DNA from: Carpediemonas membranifera
Taxonomy: Eukaryota; Fornicata
Assembly (NCBI GenBank): GCA_019828565.1
Contig: JAHDYR010000053.1
Location: forward strand, 868,001 to 932,000
DNA length: 64,000 nt
Direction: 5' to 3'
Shown: positions 42,263 to 51,627 of the stretch, piece after piece
Layout of the letters: each line of letters starts with the position of its first letter
Position numbering within the stretch: position 1 is the first letter of the stretch
Made by a program: the position numbers and the translations under genes
The notes under the pieces: generated by a model
The model's input: the letters and a program-made list of their open reading frames with translations, nothing else
What the model was told of the DNA's origin: nothing
The model's database searches: none

Positions 42263-42639
42263 ATGGCAAACGAAGGCGAGAAGGTTCAGGAACAGCCAGT
42301 GGCTGAGAAGAAGGAAGTACAGGTTCTTTCTGTAATGAATAGCATTCTTTCTAGGCCCGAGGACAAGTCCAGGCAAGTTTGTAATCATTTCTTTCCGTTA
42401 CTCAGGAGAAGATCAAGAAGGCGAAAAAGGCAGAAGATGACAAGGTCTTTGAGTCTCTTGTTCGCAAAGAGATCTCCATGGAGCGCCGCCAGAAGCGCGA
42501 ATCCGTCCACAAGCGGCTCGAGGCGCACCTCAACCCCCAGGAGGTGAACCATCACAAGACGGCGCTTAAGGGCGTCCTCCGCCTATTCACTGCCATTCAG
42601 CAGCGGAGACGCGAGGTTCTCGGCACTGGTGCTATCTGA
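42263..42639 (+). CDS. RRP15: Rrp15-like ribosome biogenesis protein
   Basis: Exons 42263-42376 and 42406-42639 give 115 aa. The C-terminus (HHKTALKGVLRLFTAIQQRR) matches the Rrp15 signature (K-x-A-x-R-G-V-V-x-L-F-N-A-I-x-x-x-Q), preceded by a basic helical region. An N-terminal VMNSILSRP fits the family's short leucine motif. Rrp15 acts in the nucleolus in 60S subunit maturation. It is shorter than fungal and animal homologues (about 250-280 aa), as expected for a minimal version. Without splicing the frame goes out of register. Confidence 0.68.
42377..42405 (+). other. 29-nt intron of RRP15
   Basis: Donor GTTTGT, acceptor CGTTACTCAG, phase 0. Confidence 0.8.
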
Positions 42640-42735
42640 ACGCCCACATTTCGGATCAAACGGTAAAAAGCTCTTTTATTCTCATGGTACAGGCATGCAG
42701 GCCATATAGAGACACGGACACCGCCATAGTCCACC

Positions 42736-43317
42736 TCAGCGGCCACTGGGCCACAACGGAGTGACGTTCATGGGAGGTTGGTCGCATTCCTGACGGCGGT
42801 GGCCTTCACTACCACAGTTGTAGCAGAAGGTAGGCAGTTTGCTGCTTCCGAGAGCCGGAGCACGCTCCTGTAGCGCCTTGTCGACGGGCAGCTCGAACTT
42901 GGGATGACCAAGCTGGCACGTGGGTCCATCAGGGCAGAAACCGGCCATGTAGTTGGGGCAAATAGGCTTATTAACGTGACGGAGGCGGCACTTATCACCG
43001 TGCTTGCAGAAACCGCGGGCAAAGTAAGGGCATTCCTCCTCCTGCTGGGCGTCGCGGTCCACGTGGCGGTACTGGCACTCGTCGTTGTTGCAGAAGCCGT
43101 ATTGCTTGTTAAAATGGCACTCGGCCATCTTTGCCATGTCGAATACATGCAGATACTTGCACTGATCGCCCTTCTTACACAGTCCACGCAGGTAATGCTT
43201 GCAAATGGTCGTCTGCGTCGGATTACCAAGCGGAATGAGATGTTTCATGGCGCCATTGGGGCCAACCATCTTATAGAGTTTCGTCTCCAACGGGAGCTCC
43301 ATCATATCTTCGTCCAT
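42736..43317 (-). CDS. CPSF4: CPSF30-like cleavage/polyadenylation factor
   Basis: 193 aa. Four CCCH zinc fingers are complete (C39-C47-C53-H57, C67-C76-C81-H85, C96-C104-C110-H114, C120-C128-C134-H138). A C-terminal CCHC knuckle follows (CYNCGSEGHRRQEC, 165-178). Spacing and FELP after the last finger match CPSF30/Yth1, which reads the poly(A) signal in the CPSF complex. The first of the usual five CCCH fingers is replaced by a Cys-less segment (GPNGAMKHLIPL). Fingers 2 and 3, which bind AAUAAA in mammals, are present. Tail-to-tail with RRP15. Confidence 0.88.
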   Translation of the reverse strand: MDEDMMELPLETKLYKMVGPNGAMKHLIPLGNPTQTTICKHYLRGLCKKGDQCKYLHVFDMAKMAECHFNKQYGFCNNDECQYRHVDRDAQQEEECPYFARGFCKHGDKCRLRHVNKPICPNYMAGFCPDGPTCQLGHPKFELPVDKALQERAPALGSSKLPTFCYNCGSEGHRRQECDQPPMNVTPLWPSGR

Positions 43318-43432
43318 CGCCCTCTTTCACAGTATTCTCTCGCACTGAAGCCAAATACATTGGTCATGTAACTCATATAAATCCATAGGTTGTCATGAAT
43401 ACAACCGGCAACTCCTAAAACACACTGATTCC

Positions 43433-43438
43433 TTTACA
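43433..43438 (-). terminator. TGTAAA overlapping the copine stop codon
   Basis: On the minus strand the sequence ATGTAAAGG ends the copine frame, so the stop TAA (43436-43434) lies inside TGTAAA. Confidence 0.4.
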
Positions 43439-45065
43439 TGAAGGGGATTCCAACCTTGGATGCGTACTTGTGGTAATCCAGAACCTGGCTGGGCAACTCA
43501 GCAAGGGTCTGTGCCGCAAGGCCCTGGGGGCTACTAGCATGCTCCCTATAGCTGACGAACTGCACGATATCGCGCACCATGGTCTTGCTGCCGGACTTCA
43601 GCGGGGCAGTGTCCGCGTCGAGCACAGACATCTGTGACATGTCTGCAGAACCGACGCCGACGATGATGATGGAGAGGGGGGTCTCGGACCCGTCCACGAT
43701 GCTCTTGATGGTCTGGGCAGCGTCCATGAGCACGCCGTCGGTGAGCACGAGCAGAACCTCGTATGTGCCGGGGCCTCTGCTGCGGGCGACAGAGGCTCTA
43801 TTGGCGATGAACTGAGCGAAGAGGGTCGGGCCGGAGAGCTGGACGCTGGAGAGGGCTTGGACGTAGGCAGCCTCGACGCCAGCCACGCCCTCGACGGTGC
43901 CATCGCCGGGGGCAAGGAGGAAGTTGTGCGACACGTTGCCGTTGATCTTACCGCCGAAACCATGGACGGCAAACCTCTGGGCTGGGTCGTAGGGCGCCAG
44001 TATGGAGCCCACGGACCGTATGGCCTGGATGTACTCGTTGGGCTGGTCTGGGTTGCCCATGTAGTGGAGGGAACGGGGGTCGGAGGGTGCACCGTTGGAG
44101 CCGGTGAAGTCGATGGCGATGGAAAGGTGGATGCGGAGGCCCTTCTGTAGGAAGGAGATGAAGGATGGGGCCTCGTAGACAGCCCACTGCTGGACATGGA
44201 GGAAACCACGGGACTTCGTGGCCTTGGAGCCCTTCTTGTTGGGGTTGGTGAATGCCAGGCTCGTGTTGTTGCGGCTGGCCTCCTCCAGCTCGCGGCACGT
44301 CGTCTGGAGCTCGCCCATGAAGTCCGGCGGTGAACCCTCGTCGAAGTCGTAGCATGTTATCTTAAGGGGTCTGTCTGCATCTCCGAACTTCATCATCGGC
44401 ACCTCGGCCAGCTTGAACTGGGGCTTGAGCGACTTCTTCACGACCTCTGACTTCCAGAAAGGGGCCCAGTCGCCGCTCTCCGTGGCCTTGGAGATGACGA
44501 GGAAGGGATCAGAACTGAACAGATCCTTCTTCTCGAGCTTGGTGCAGGCGAAGATGAACTTGACGGCAAGGGAGCTGGCGGCAAGCTGCTCGGCGACAAC
44601 CTTAATGTGTCCCCGATTCTTGCCGTGAAGCATGAGGTCGGCCTCCCATACTTGGCTGGGGGCACAAAGGATCGCTGCAAGCTCGACGGTCTCGGCTTCG
44701 CCGATGAGCTGCTGCTTGGCCAGATTGTCGAGATGCTTCTTGCTGTCGCAGTCGTAGGCCTTGAAAGTGAGAGGCTGAGGCCACTCAAAGTAATACGGGA
44801 CGATAATCTTCTGAACAAAGCCGCCTGGGTTGCAATTGTCGTCAATTACCTCCGTACGGCCGAGTTCCAGCACCTGGCCCTGTGATTTGCCGAAAAGAAC
44901 GACAAAAGGATCAGTCTGCGACGTGGTGTCGAGTTTCGGGAGTCCTGTCAAGAAAATGCTGAGCTCAACCTGTCCTGTGGGTTGCATGTTGTGGATTTTG
45001 GTGCAGCTTTGCCCCGGCTGACAATCCCGGAAATATCCATTTCTGGATACACCAACCTGAGCCAT
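43434..45065 (-). CDS. Copine (C2-C2-vWA protein)
   Basis: 543 aa from the first in-frame ATG at 45065. Two C2 domains (LPKLDTTSQTDPFVVLF and LEKKDLFSSDPFLVIS mark their first Ca-binding loops) are followed by a copine-type von Willebrand A domain. The latter starts at LSIAIDFTGSNGAPSD and includes the YEVLLVLTDGV strand. Copines bind phospholipid in a calcium-dependent way and are thought to recruit partners to membranes. Length and order are standard. There is no signal peptide, so it is cytosolic or membrane-peripheral. The stop codon overlaps TGTAAA. Confidence 0.93.
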   Translation of the reverse strand: MAQVGVSRNGYFRDCQPGQSCTKIHNMQPTGQVELSIFLTGLPKLDTTSQTDPFVVLFGKSQGQVLELGRTEVIDDNCNPGGFVQKIIVPYYFEWPQPLTFKAYDCDSKKHLDNLAKQQLIGEAETVELAAILCAPSQVWEADLMLHGKNRGHIKVVAEQLAASSLAVKFIFACTKLEKKDLFSSDPFLVISKATESGDWAPFWKSEVVKKSLKPQFKLAEVPMMKFGDADRPLKITCYDFDEGSPPDFMGELQTTCRELEEASRNNTSLAFTNPNKKGSKATKSRGFLHVQQWAVYEAPSFISFLQKGLRIHLSIAIDFTGSNGAPSDPRSLHYMGNPDQPNEYIQAIRSVGSILAPYDPAQRFAVHGFGGKINGNVSHNFLLAPGDGTVEGVAGVEAAYVQALSSVQLSGPTLFAQFIANRASVARSRGPGTYEVLLVLTDGVLMDAAQTIKSIVDGSETPLSIIIVGVGSADMSQMSVLDADTAPLKSGSKTMVRDIVQFVSYREHASSPQGLAAQTLAELPSQVLDYHKYASKVGIPFM

Positions 45066-45286
45066 ACGAGTTGATAATTCATTGAGCAAATTGATGATAG
45101 GGTAATACGTTGGGCATTCTTGATGACTCTCAATCGTCACTCGACCCAACGTGAGCCTGACTATCCTAGTGGTTTGTATGGCTCAACTACCCTTGTACCG
45201 TGGTAAACTACTACTACCTGGCCGTCTTCAATTTGACTCTGGTGGAGTGGCGCCATCTCCTGCACTGGCGCACAATCCGCTGATCG

Positions 45287-46057
45287 ATGCTCCCATCGCC
45301 AGGAGGACGTGTAACACTGTCTTCTCTCACTAACCAGCTAGTAGTAACCATGAATAATGATCCAAATAAGACCTTCACGGTTCCAGAGATGAGCACAGCG
45401 TGTGATGCTGAACGTAGGCGTGTGTACGACATTGTCAACATCCTTGAGACGGTAGGGCTGCTAACTCTCATCGATGAACAGTCTCCAAAGCAGAAAAGCT
45501 ATGCTCTTTCACTGGAGTCCTTTTTATCACAGTGCTCGGACATGCGCAACTCGACGCAGCTCACACCAACCGTGATCCACTCGTCTGCCCCAGTCCAGTC
45601 CGCCCCATATAGCTCCCAGAACGTTACGATCCTGTATGATGTCAGTGTAGCAGTCTCAATGCCCTCGATGGACGATACGCGCTTCTCCATCGGAGCCCTG
45701 TCGAAGTACTTCCTTGAATTACTCATTTCGACACACGACCCAGTCACTCTGGACGAGGTGGCTGCGTCTATCGCACCAGCGATGGAGCAACGCCGCCGGA
45801 TTACCCGGAGGCTCTGTGATATTGCAAACGTGCTGTGTGCCACTGGCATCATCTCCCGCTGCTCGCGGTCAGGGAGCAAGAGGAAGCTGGCGTTCGAGTG
45901 GTCTGGCGATGAACTGACTCTCGATCGACTCCTGCAGGGTGAGCTTGAGGAGGTCGACGTCCCGGGTCGCCCGGACTCCACTGGGTCCAGCCCAGTAGGG
46001 AGAATAATCTTTGGGTCTAATTATTTGATGGACCGAACGTTGTTTGGGCCAGGCTAG
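45287..46057 (+). CDS. Atypical E2F transcription factor with two DNA-binding domains
   Basis: 256 aa. The first winged helix (about residues 8-75) has the E2F/DP signature ERRRVYDIVNILETVGLL. A second winged helix (about 130-207) reads RRLCDIANVLCATGII; its recognition motif RRIYD is changed to RRLCD. Two tandem E2F domains without dimerisation or Rb-binding regions are typical of E2F7/E2F8 and plant DEL proteins, which act as DP-independent repressors of cell-cycle genes. The second domain may have altered DNA contacts. Head-to-head with copine, 221 bases apart. Confidence 0.8.
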   Translation: MLPSPGGRVTLSSLTNQLVVTMNNDPNKTFTVPEMSTACDAERRRVYDIVNILETVGLLTLIDEQSPKQKSYALSLESFLSQCSDMRNSTQLTPTVIHSSAPVQSAPYSSQNVTILYDVSVAVSMPSMDDTRFSIGALSKYFLELLISTHDPVTLDEVAASIAPAMEQRRRITRRLCDIANVLCATGIISRCSRSGSKRKLAFEWSGDELTLDRLLQGELEEVDVPGRPDSTGSSPVGRIIFGSNYLMDRTLFGPG

Positions 46058-46250
46058 GATGAGCTTTCAATGCTTATGGTTGTCCGCGTCTTCTAATTAA
46101 ATAAAAGGCAGATGCACGAAGGCATGCAAACGGACCGAGGGTGATCAGCTGTGTGTGCATGTCCATGCTGCTGTCGTTGCTCGGCTCCGAATTGAGCGAC
46201 TCGAAATGGAGTCGAAAGCTGCGCAGAGGCGAGAACACCACCAAAGAGAG

Positions 46251-46628
46251 ATGGCTGATATCGCTAACATCATTAGTGGTGCGACTTACGATCCAATGAA
46301 GGATCTTGATGGCGTAAAAGACGCACAGGCCGCTGGAAAGGGCAAGGACGGCAAGGAGGTGAAGAAGTCCCGCATAGTACACGTCCGTATCACTCAGCGT
46401 AACGCTCGTAAGTCTGTGACCACTATTGAGGGATTGAACCCTAAGATTAGCGCGAACAAGGTCCTTCGTCACTTCAAGAAGACCTTTTCGTGTAACGGCA
46501 CAATCATCACTCACGATGAGCTGGGCGAAATCATCCAGCTTCAGGGTGACCAGCGTGAGAATGTGTCCAAGTTCCTCCTTGAGGAGAAGCTTGTGAAGAA
46601 GACCAACCTCAAGGTCCACGGTTTCTAA
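46251..46628 (+). CDS. eIF1: Translation initiation factor eIF1 (SUI1)
   Basis: 125 aa from the ATG at 46251 (MADIANIISG); an in-frame ATG at 46206 would add 15 residues. The SUI1 domain fills the C-terminal 85 residues, with VHVRITQRNARKSVTTIEG and ELGEIIQLQGDQRENVSKFL, and ends in the conserved KVHGF. eIF1 controls start-codon selection on the 40S subunit. Position and length favour the second start. Confidence 0.93.
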   Translation: MADIANIISGATYDPMKDLDGVKDAQAAGKGKDGKEVKKSRIVHVRITQRNARKSVTTIEGLNPKISANKVLRHFKKTFSCNGTIITHDELGEIIQLQGDQRENVSKFLLEEKLVKKTNLKVHGF

Positions 46629-46952
46629 GCGGCGTTCGGATGAGAACTTTAGCGTCATAAATCATCAAGTCCGATTTAAGCTGGTACTGGTGACGGCATA
46701 TTGAAGTGCGGGTATGACTGGATATGTCGAGCGACTCATCTTGTATCATTTGTATCAGTCCTCGCCAGATGGTCGTCGTGGAATTTGAGAAATAAATTTT
46801 CGAGGCTTTGGCCGGTATTCACATACGTAGACGGGTCCACTGTGCACCTATTACGCCCGCCGAGCGATCTATAGGGCCTCGTTTTATTTAAAAACCATTT
46901 TTACCGCAAATGAGGTTTTCCTCAGAGACGATCGATCCCTCGAGCATAACTC

Positions 46953-47328
46953 ATGGCCAAGGTGCGTTCTCATGCCTTTAGAGAGCTTATATAGGTTATC
47001 AAGATCCGCGAGGACACCCTCAACCTTAAGAAGCGCCTTCACCGTTTGTCTCCGTCGTTCTTTTCTTACTACAGGCGTTACTTTCTCCAAGCGCGCCCCC
47101 AAGGCCATCAAGGAGCTCCGTGCGTACGCCCACACCTTCTCTCGCGAGGCTGAGGTCCGTATCGACGCCGCTCTTAACCACTACGTCTGGTCCAAGGGTA
47201 TCCGCCACCTCCCCAACTCCGTCCGTGTGCGCATGGTTCTCGAGGAGGAGGATGACAAGCACATCATCACCCTCTCTCACGTCGCTGTCACTAGCTTCAA
47301 GGGCCTCCTCACCGAGAAGTGCGAGTAA
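46953..47328 (+). CDS. RPL31: 60S ribosomal protein L31 (three exons)
   Basis: Exons 46953-46961, 46995-47043 and 47075-47328 join to 312 nt, 103 aa. The core KRAPKAIKELRAYAHTF, EVRIDAALNHYVWSKGIRHLPNSVRVRM is typical of eL31. The second intron is clear because the unspliced frame loses the TLNLKKRLH segment that precedes VTFSKRAPKA in the family. The first intron is less certain; it gives a very short first exon (MAK). The protein sits at the exit of the ribosomal tunnel. Confidence 0.88.
46962..46994 (+). other. 33-nt first intron of L31
   Basis: Donor GTGCGT, acceptor CTTATATAG, phase 0. Supported by the need for an upstream start, and by likeness to the OTU-like gene intron. Confidence 0.6.
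47044..47074 (+). other. 31-nt second intron of L31
   Basis: Donor GTTTGT, acceptor CTTACTACAG, phase 1. Confidence 0.82.
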
Positions 47329-48034
47329 AGCGCCCCCGCGGTAAGGTAAATACAGCTACAAATGAGGGATGAACGAGGCAATGGATAGATGGAATGAAGA
47401 TACTACAGCCCGGCTGTCTTGCAAGCAACACACAATCGGTCAGCTCCAACGTGTGGGCAACTTACCAGTGATTTAGCGTACCAGCTGTCGCTCCCCGGCC
47501 TCAGGCACTGGAAGTAAGAGGCTGACCGGCAGTGTATCATTCTGTGAGATCGCTGGCGAGCTCGATTCTGCATTGTCTAAATGGAAGTGACTCGTTGCTC
47601 CAGGGAGGGTGGTATGCTTGACCGTATCAGTTCAGTATCATATTATTAAGCTCTGCATGTGGCGATTGAGCATTTCAGACGAACCTTGTCTGGTTATCCG
47701 CACTCTGACCCTGACCCGTGATTGCGCGTGTTGGGTGACCCGCCTGGTGTGATGACTAATGACAAGCAGGGTCGGGCGAGTGTGACAAAGTGGTATGGTT
47801 ATGATGGGCGTGCAAAGTGCGATTGACGTGATACGATCGGGGCAACCCGTGCCGGGTCATTATCCATGACACTTGTAGACAACAATCGGCAGCTTGATAG
47901 CGTCCATGAAGCTGTTCGTTCGCTTATCTGGCGGGTTTATCGCCGGCTGGGTCGACCGTTCCTGATGGAGTCCGCAACTCGTGACGATTTCCGAAATTCT
48001 CGGTCTAGGTCAGCCAACAATTCCCACAAGCACA
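47329..48034. other. Intergenic region, no gene seen
   Basis: About 700 bases, the longest quiet spacer in the host part. No tRNA cloverleaf or coding frame was recognised by eye. Confidence 0.45.
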
Positions 48035-49948
48035 ATGAATGAAGAAGATGCCGTACAGGCAGTTAAAGATGAGAAACGAAGCAAGTCCAGTCATTTATCG
48101 GAAGATGTTGCCGAAAAGCCCGTGAAACCATCCGCAACAGTTGGTCCGTCGCAAATGAAGCCGAAAAAGAGGCGACCACGCCCGGTGACCATCTGCCTCG
48201 ATGCATGTAGATACGAGGTCCTTCGAAACATCTGCAAGGAGCGTAGGTGGCGCGTTGTTCCCGAGACAGATGAGTTTTCAGTCTTTTGGTCAGACTTGTC
48301 TGTTGCCCCCGAGCGTCTGCTGCAGTTCAAGCCGTACCAGCGGGCCAACCACTTCGTAGGGATGACAGAGATCTCCAGGAAGGACGGGCTTTCGAAGTCA
48401 CTCAACCGTATTGCGAAGAAATGGCCCGAGGAGTACACATTTTACCCACAATCATGGACACTACCTATCGACCTCAACGACTTCAGGAACACGCACAGGA
48501 CCCTCGTACACAAGAGACGGCTCAAGCCCGTGTACATCTCGAAGCCCACGGCCGGATGCCAGGGCAACGGCATCTTCCTGTTTAAGTCTGAGAACGACAT
48601 TGACCCTAGCCAGCCCCAGGTGGTGCAGCGGTACATCGCAGACCCGCATCTCATCGACGGGTACAAGTACGACCTCCGCATCTACCTCTTGGTCACGTCG
48701 GTCGAGCCTCTCCGCATGTTTATTTATAAGAAGGGCATGGCTCGATTCGCCACGGCGCCCTACGTCGAACCTAAGGATGATAACATCAAGAACAGCTTTA
48801 TGCACCTTACAAACTACTCTCTGAACAAACGGAACAAGGAGGGCTTCGTCTCAAACCAGGATATGGACCACGATGACGAAGGTAGTAAGCGCAGTCTCGA
48901 GTCTGTGTGGCGAGTTCTGAAGTCGGAAGGGGCGGATGTGGATCAGATTTGGGCACAGATCAAGGATATATTCATCAAGACCGTCGTCGCGATACAGCCA
49001 ACCCTCGCCCACATGTATAGGTCGAGTCTCCCCAACGACCGGTCGGGTCACGCGTGCTTTGAGCTGCTCGGCATGGACATCCTGCTCGACTCTACTCACA
49101 CGCCCTGGCTCATTGAGGTGAATCACTCACCGTCGTTTAATATCGACTCCCCCTTGGATTCAGATTTGAAACACTCGTTGATAAGAGACACGATCGAGTT
49201 ACTTGGAGTCACTCCCGGTGATAAGGCCCGCTACATGGCTGAGGAACGTCGTCGTTTCCAAGAGAGAATGATGCCTGGCTACTCCCACCGCGATGCCATG
49301 AGGCGAATGAACTCAGACGAAGAGAGGGCCCGCATTGAACGGTGGGAAGAGGATACACTCCCAAGAACCCAATACGAGATGATCTTTCCCAACGAAAGAA
49401 CTGAGTTCTACGAACAGATGATGGTCGAGAAGGGCTACTCGGTCATCCCGGCCGGGCGCCGGCTGGGGATCACTCACAGGGTGCTGAAGGCGCCCACGGA
49501 GGGTGTGCTGGAGAGGACAACGCAGCAGCTCATCCAGGATGCCAGGGTCAGAGCAGAGAAGGAGTTGAGTCTAACTGAGAGGTTCGACCAGCTGTCCAAG
49601 ACCAAGCACGTCCCAACGAGGCCAGTCGGGTTGAAGTTTGATAACACTACTGTCTTTAGAGCGGGTAAGACGATGACTGCCCCAAAGAACTTCGTTGCAG
49701 TGGAGCAGTCGCGCAATCGACTCGTCGAGAGGTCCGGCATTCGATCATTCATCTCTAGAATGCAGGGCACTGAGAGTCCCCGAGTCGTCCGCACGGAGGG
49801 TCGCCCCAGGGCATTCCTACCGTACCTTGAGGCCAACAAGAGGATGTGTCGGCGTCGGACGGGAACAGCGGCGGGTCGACCCTTCTTTCATCGAAGTCTG
49901 ACCCCATCGACTGGCCGCGGGTTAAGGACCCAGCCGGTGTTGAGCTGA
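48035..49948 (+). CDS. Tubulin tyrosine ligase-like protein (probable polyglutamylase)
   Basis: 637 aa from the ATG at 48035. The TTL domain occupies about residues 50-400. It is marked by the ATP-grasp segments YISKPTAGCQGNGIFL, VVQRYIADPHLIDGYKYDLRIYLLV, HLTNYSLNKRN, and the metal/ATP-binding FELLGMDILLD...PWLIEVNHSPSF. This set is typical of TTLL6/TTLL13/TTLL4-type glutamylases, which add glutamate chains to tubulin in axonemes. The C-terminal 230 residues are basic and probably bind microtubules. With GAS8 and NEK it fits a flagellate. Confidence 0.88.
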   Translation: MNEEDAVQAVKDEKRSKSSHLSEDVAEKPVKPSATVGPSQMKPKKRRPRPVTICLDACRYEVLRNICKERRWRVVPETDEFSVFWSDLSVAPERLLQFKPYQRANHFVGMTEISRKDGLSKSLNRIAKKWPEEYTFYPQSWTLPIDLNDFRNTHRTLVHKRRLKPVYISKPTAGCQGNGIFLFKSENDIDPSQPQVVQRYIADPHLIDGYKYDLRIYLLVTSVEPLRMFIYKKGMARFATAPYVEPKDDNIKNSFMHLTNYSLNKRNKEGFVSNQDMDHDDEGSKRSLESVWRVLKSEGADVDQIWAQIKDIFIKTVVAIQPTLAHMYRSSLPNDRSGHACFELLGMDILLDSTHTPWLIEVNHSPSFNIDSPLDSDLKHSLIRDTIELLGVTPGDKARYMAEERRRFQERMMPGYSHRDAMRRMNSDEERARIERWEEDTLPRTQYEMIFPNERTEFYEQMMVEKGYSVIPAGRRLGITHRVLKAPTEGVLERTTQQLIQDARVRAEKELSLTERFDQLSKTKHVPTRPVGLKFDNTTVFRAGKTMTAPKNFVAVEQSRNRLVERSGIRSFISRMQGTESPRVVRTEGRPRAFLPYLEANKRMCRRRTGTAAGRPFFHRSLTPSTGRGLRTQPVLS

Positions 49949-50007
49949 GGTCATATAGATTAAGACCATTAACATTATATTACACTAAACCGCGGTGATC
50001 TTCAAGG

Positions 50008-50013
50008 TTTACA
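50008..50013 (-). terminator. TGTAAA, candidate poly(A) signal
   Basis: Minus strand, 5 bases after the stop of the secreted protein gene. Confidence 0.45.
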
Positions 50014-50018
50014 GTTGA

Positions 50019-51125
50019 TTAATCAACCCGATAGAGGGAGAACGACGAATAGTCAGCAGCAGCGTTGCAGTAAATAACACCACCGGAGTTATCCACAGCA
50101 GCACCAAGGATGTACGCAGACGCACCGTAGCCAATGTGATCGACAGACTTGACCGCCCATTGAGAGCCACTCTTGGTCAGCGTGACCTTAAGCATGCCGC
50201 TCGAGGCTCCCTCGTACATATATGAGCCAGCAAGCTCGATGGTGTTGTCGTCGATGATACGCGGGCTGAGCGCGGGGATTGAGTCGACAGACATGCCCGT
50301 AAACTGCGAGGCAGTCATGGCAAGCTTGGTCTGCTTCAGCTGGGTGCCGTCCCTCTCGAAGATGATCCACGAGGGGTAGATGCCCTCGCCCTGATCTTGG
50401 GCACTGTATACGATCTTCCCAAAGCCGCCGCTAGTTGAGGTTGACCTGTCGGCGGCGAAGTTAGCGGGGTATGAAAGGCGCTGGGACGTCTTCCATGTGC
50501 CGCTCTGCTTGACAGCAACAGTGATAGTGCCATTAGTGTCGATTGTGATCATGTCCTGGTCGAGAATGTCGACCGCAATTGGTGCGTTGGGGATCGGGAC
50601 GTTGCCAGCGACACCGGTGACAAACTTGCCGCTGGAGCCACGGAGCATCTCGCTGACCTTACCAGCGCCTGAGACAAGGACGAACTGGTCAGCGTGGAAA
50701 GCACCCAAAGCATCGTCCGTGACATCATCCATTGGTATGCGCTGGTTTTCGATGAGCTTGTTGCTGGAGTCGCGGGCATAGTCGATGGCGACGGGGTGCT
50801 CGTTGTCGATATCAGATGACATGGCAATGAGGTTCTTGCTGGAGATGGCGATTGCCATGGTGCTAGTGGTGGAGGACCCGAGTGTCTGGCTGAGTGCCCA
50901 GTTGTTGCCGGTGTTAGTGTAGATATCAAGCTTAATGGGATAAGGTTCTTCGCTAAACCAGTTGCCAACACAGATGGGGATCATGGCATCGTCACCGTTC
51001 ATCAGGATGGGAAGGTAGTAGCCGTCAGGAGAGGCCATGGACGTAGTACCAACCTTTGTAGGAACAAGGCTGCAGGTTGCACAAGCGAAAAGTATCGCAA
51101 GGACAAATACAACTGACTTTTGCAT
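50019..51125 (-). CDS. Secreted protein of unknown function
   Basis: 368 aa. A clear signal peptide (MQKSVVFVLAILFACATCS) precedes a beta-rich, Ser/Thr/Gly/Asp-rich body with no Cys-rich motifs. Recurrent strands of the type 'Gly-x-x-hydrophobic run' (for example IIDDNTIELAGSYMY, LGAAVDNSGGVIYC) suggest a beta-propeller-like fold, but no family is recognised. There is no C-terminal membrane segment or ER-retention signal, so it is probably exported. Confidence 0.6.
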   Translation of the reverse strand: MQKSVVFVLAILFACATCSLVPTKVGTTSMASPDGYYLPILMNGDDAMIPICVGNWFSEEPYPIKLDIYTNTGNNWALSQTLGSSTTSTMAIAISSKNLIAMSSDIDNEHPVAIDYARDSSNKLIENQRIPMDDVTDDALGAFHADQFVLVSGAGKVSEMLRGSSGKFVTGVAGNVPIPNAPIAVDILDQDMITIDTNGTITVAVKQSGTWKTSQRLSYPANFAADRSTSTSGGFGKIVYSAQDQGEGIYPSWIIFERDGTQLKQTKLAMTASQFTGMSVDSIPALSPRIIDDNTIELAGSYMYEGASSGMLKVTLTKSGSQWAVKSVDHIGYGASAYILGAAVDNSGGVIYCNAAADYSSFSLYRVD

Positions 51126-51627
51126 GTTTGCGGTTTTGTGTCGTCTTCGAGATTCTGGATGCGTATCTCCAAATCGGTCGACAGGCGTGTTTTCGCCGCT
51201 GTCGCGTGATATGCTCCAGACGGTTCAGAGACCGATAATCTACTTCCTTAGTTGCCTCATGGCGCGGAATGATGATCTCATTCGAGAATCTGGTGAGAGA
51301 ATCTAGGGCAGCACTGGTGGAACAGGCCTCTGCATGAAAAAATGTCCGGGCCATAATATATAACCTATCTCTCGGGCCATGACAACAATGGGATCGTCAT
51401 GATGTCAGTGGCGCATGCTCTATTCAATCCTGGCACCGGATCAACTGAGCACGATTGCCGAAGCCAGCCAGTTCCCATGGTGATATCAATGTCGAACGGA
51501 AGGAGGCCACTCGATGACCCTTCTATCCTCCCACAGTTTTGTCCGGCATATCCATTTACGTAAAAGACGGATTTATCGTCTGTCGCCGTAATTCCATTTG
51601 GCTCACAACGACAAAAGCTTGAAAGCG
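51126..51627. promoter_or_regulatory. Divergent promoter region, secreted protein and alpha-COP
   Basis: 502 bases between divergent starts. No gene is seen. Confidence 0.35.

Noticed and set aside
47329..48034. Possible tRNA or snRNA gene in the long spacer
   Set aside because: No cloverleaf or A/B-box pair could be recognised by eye; a covariance-model search would decide.
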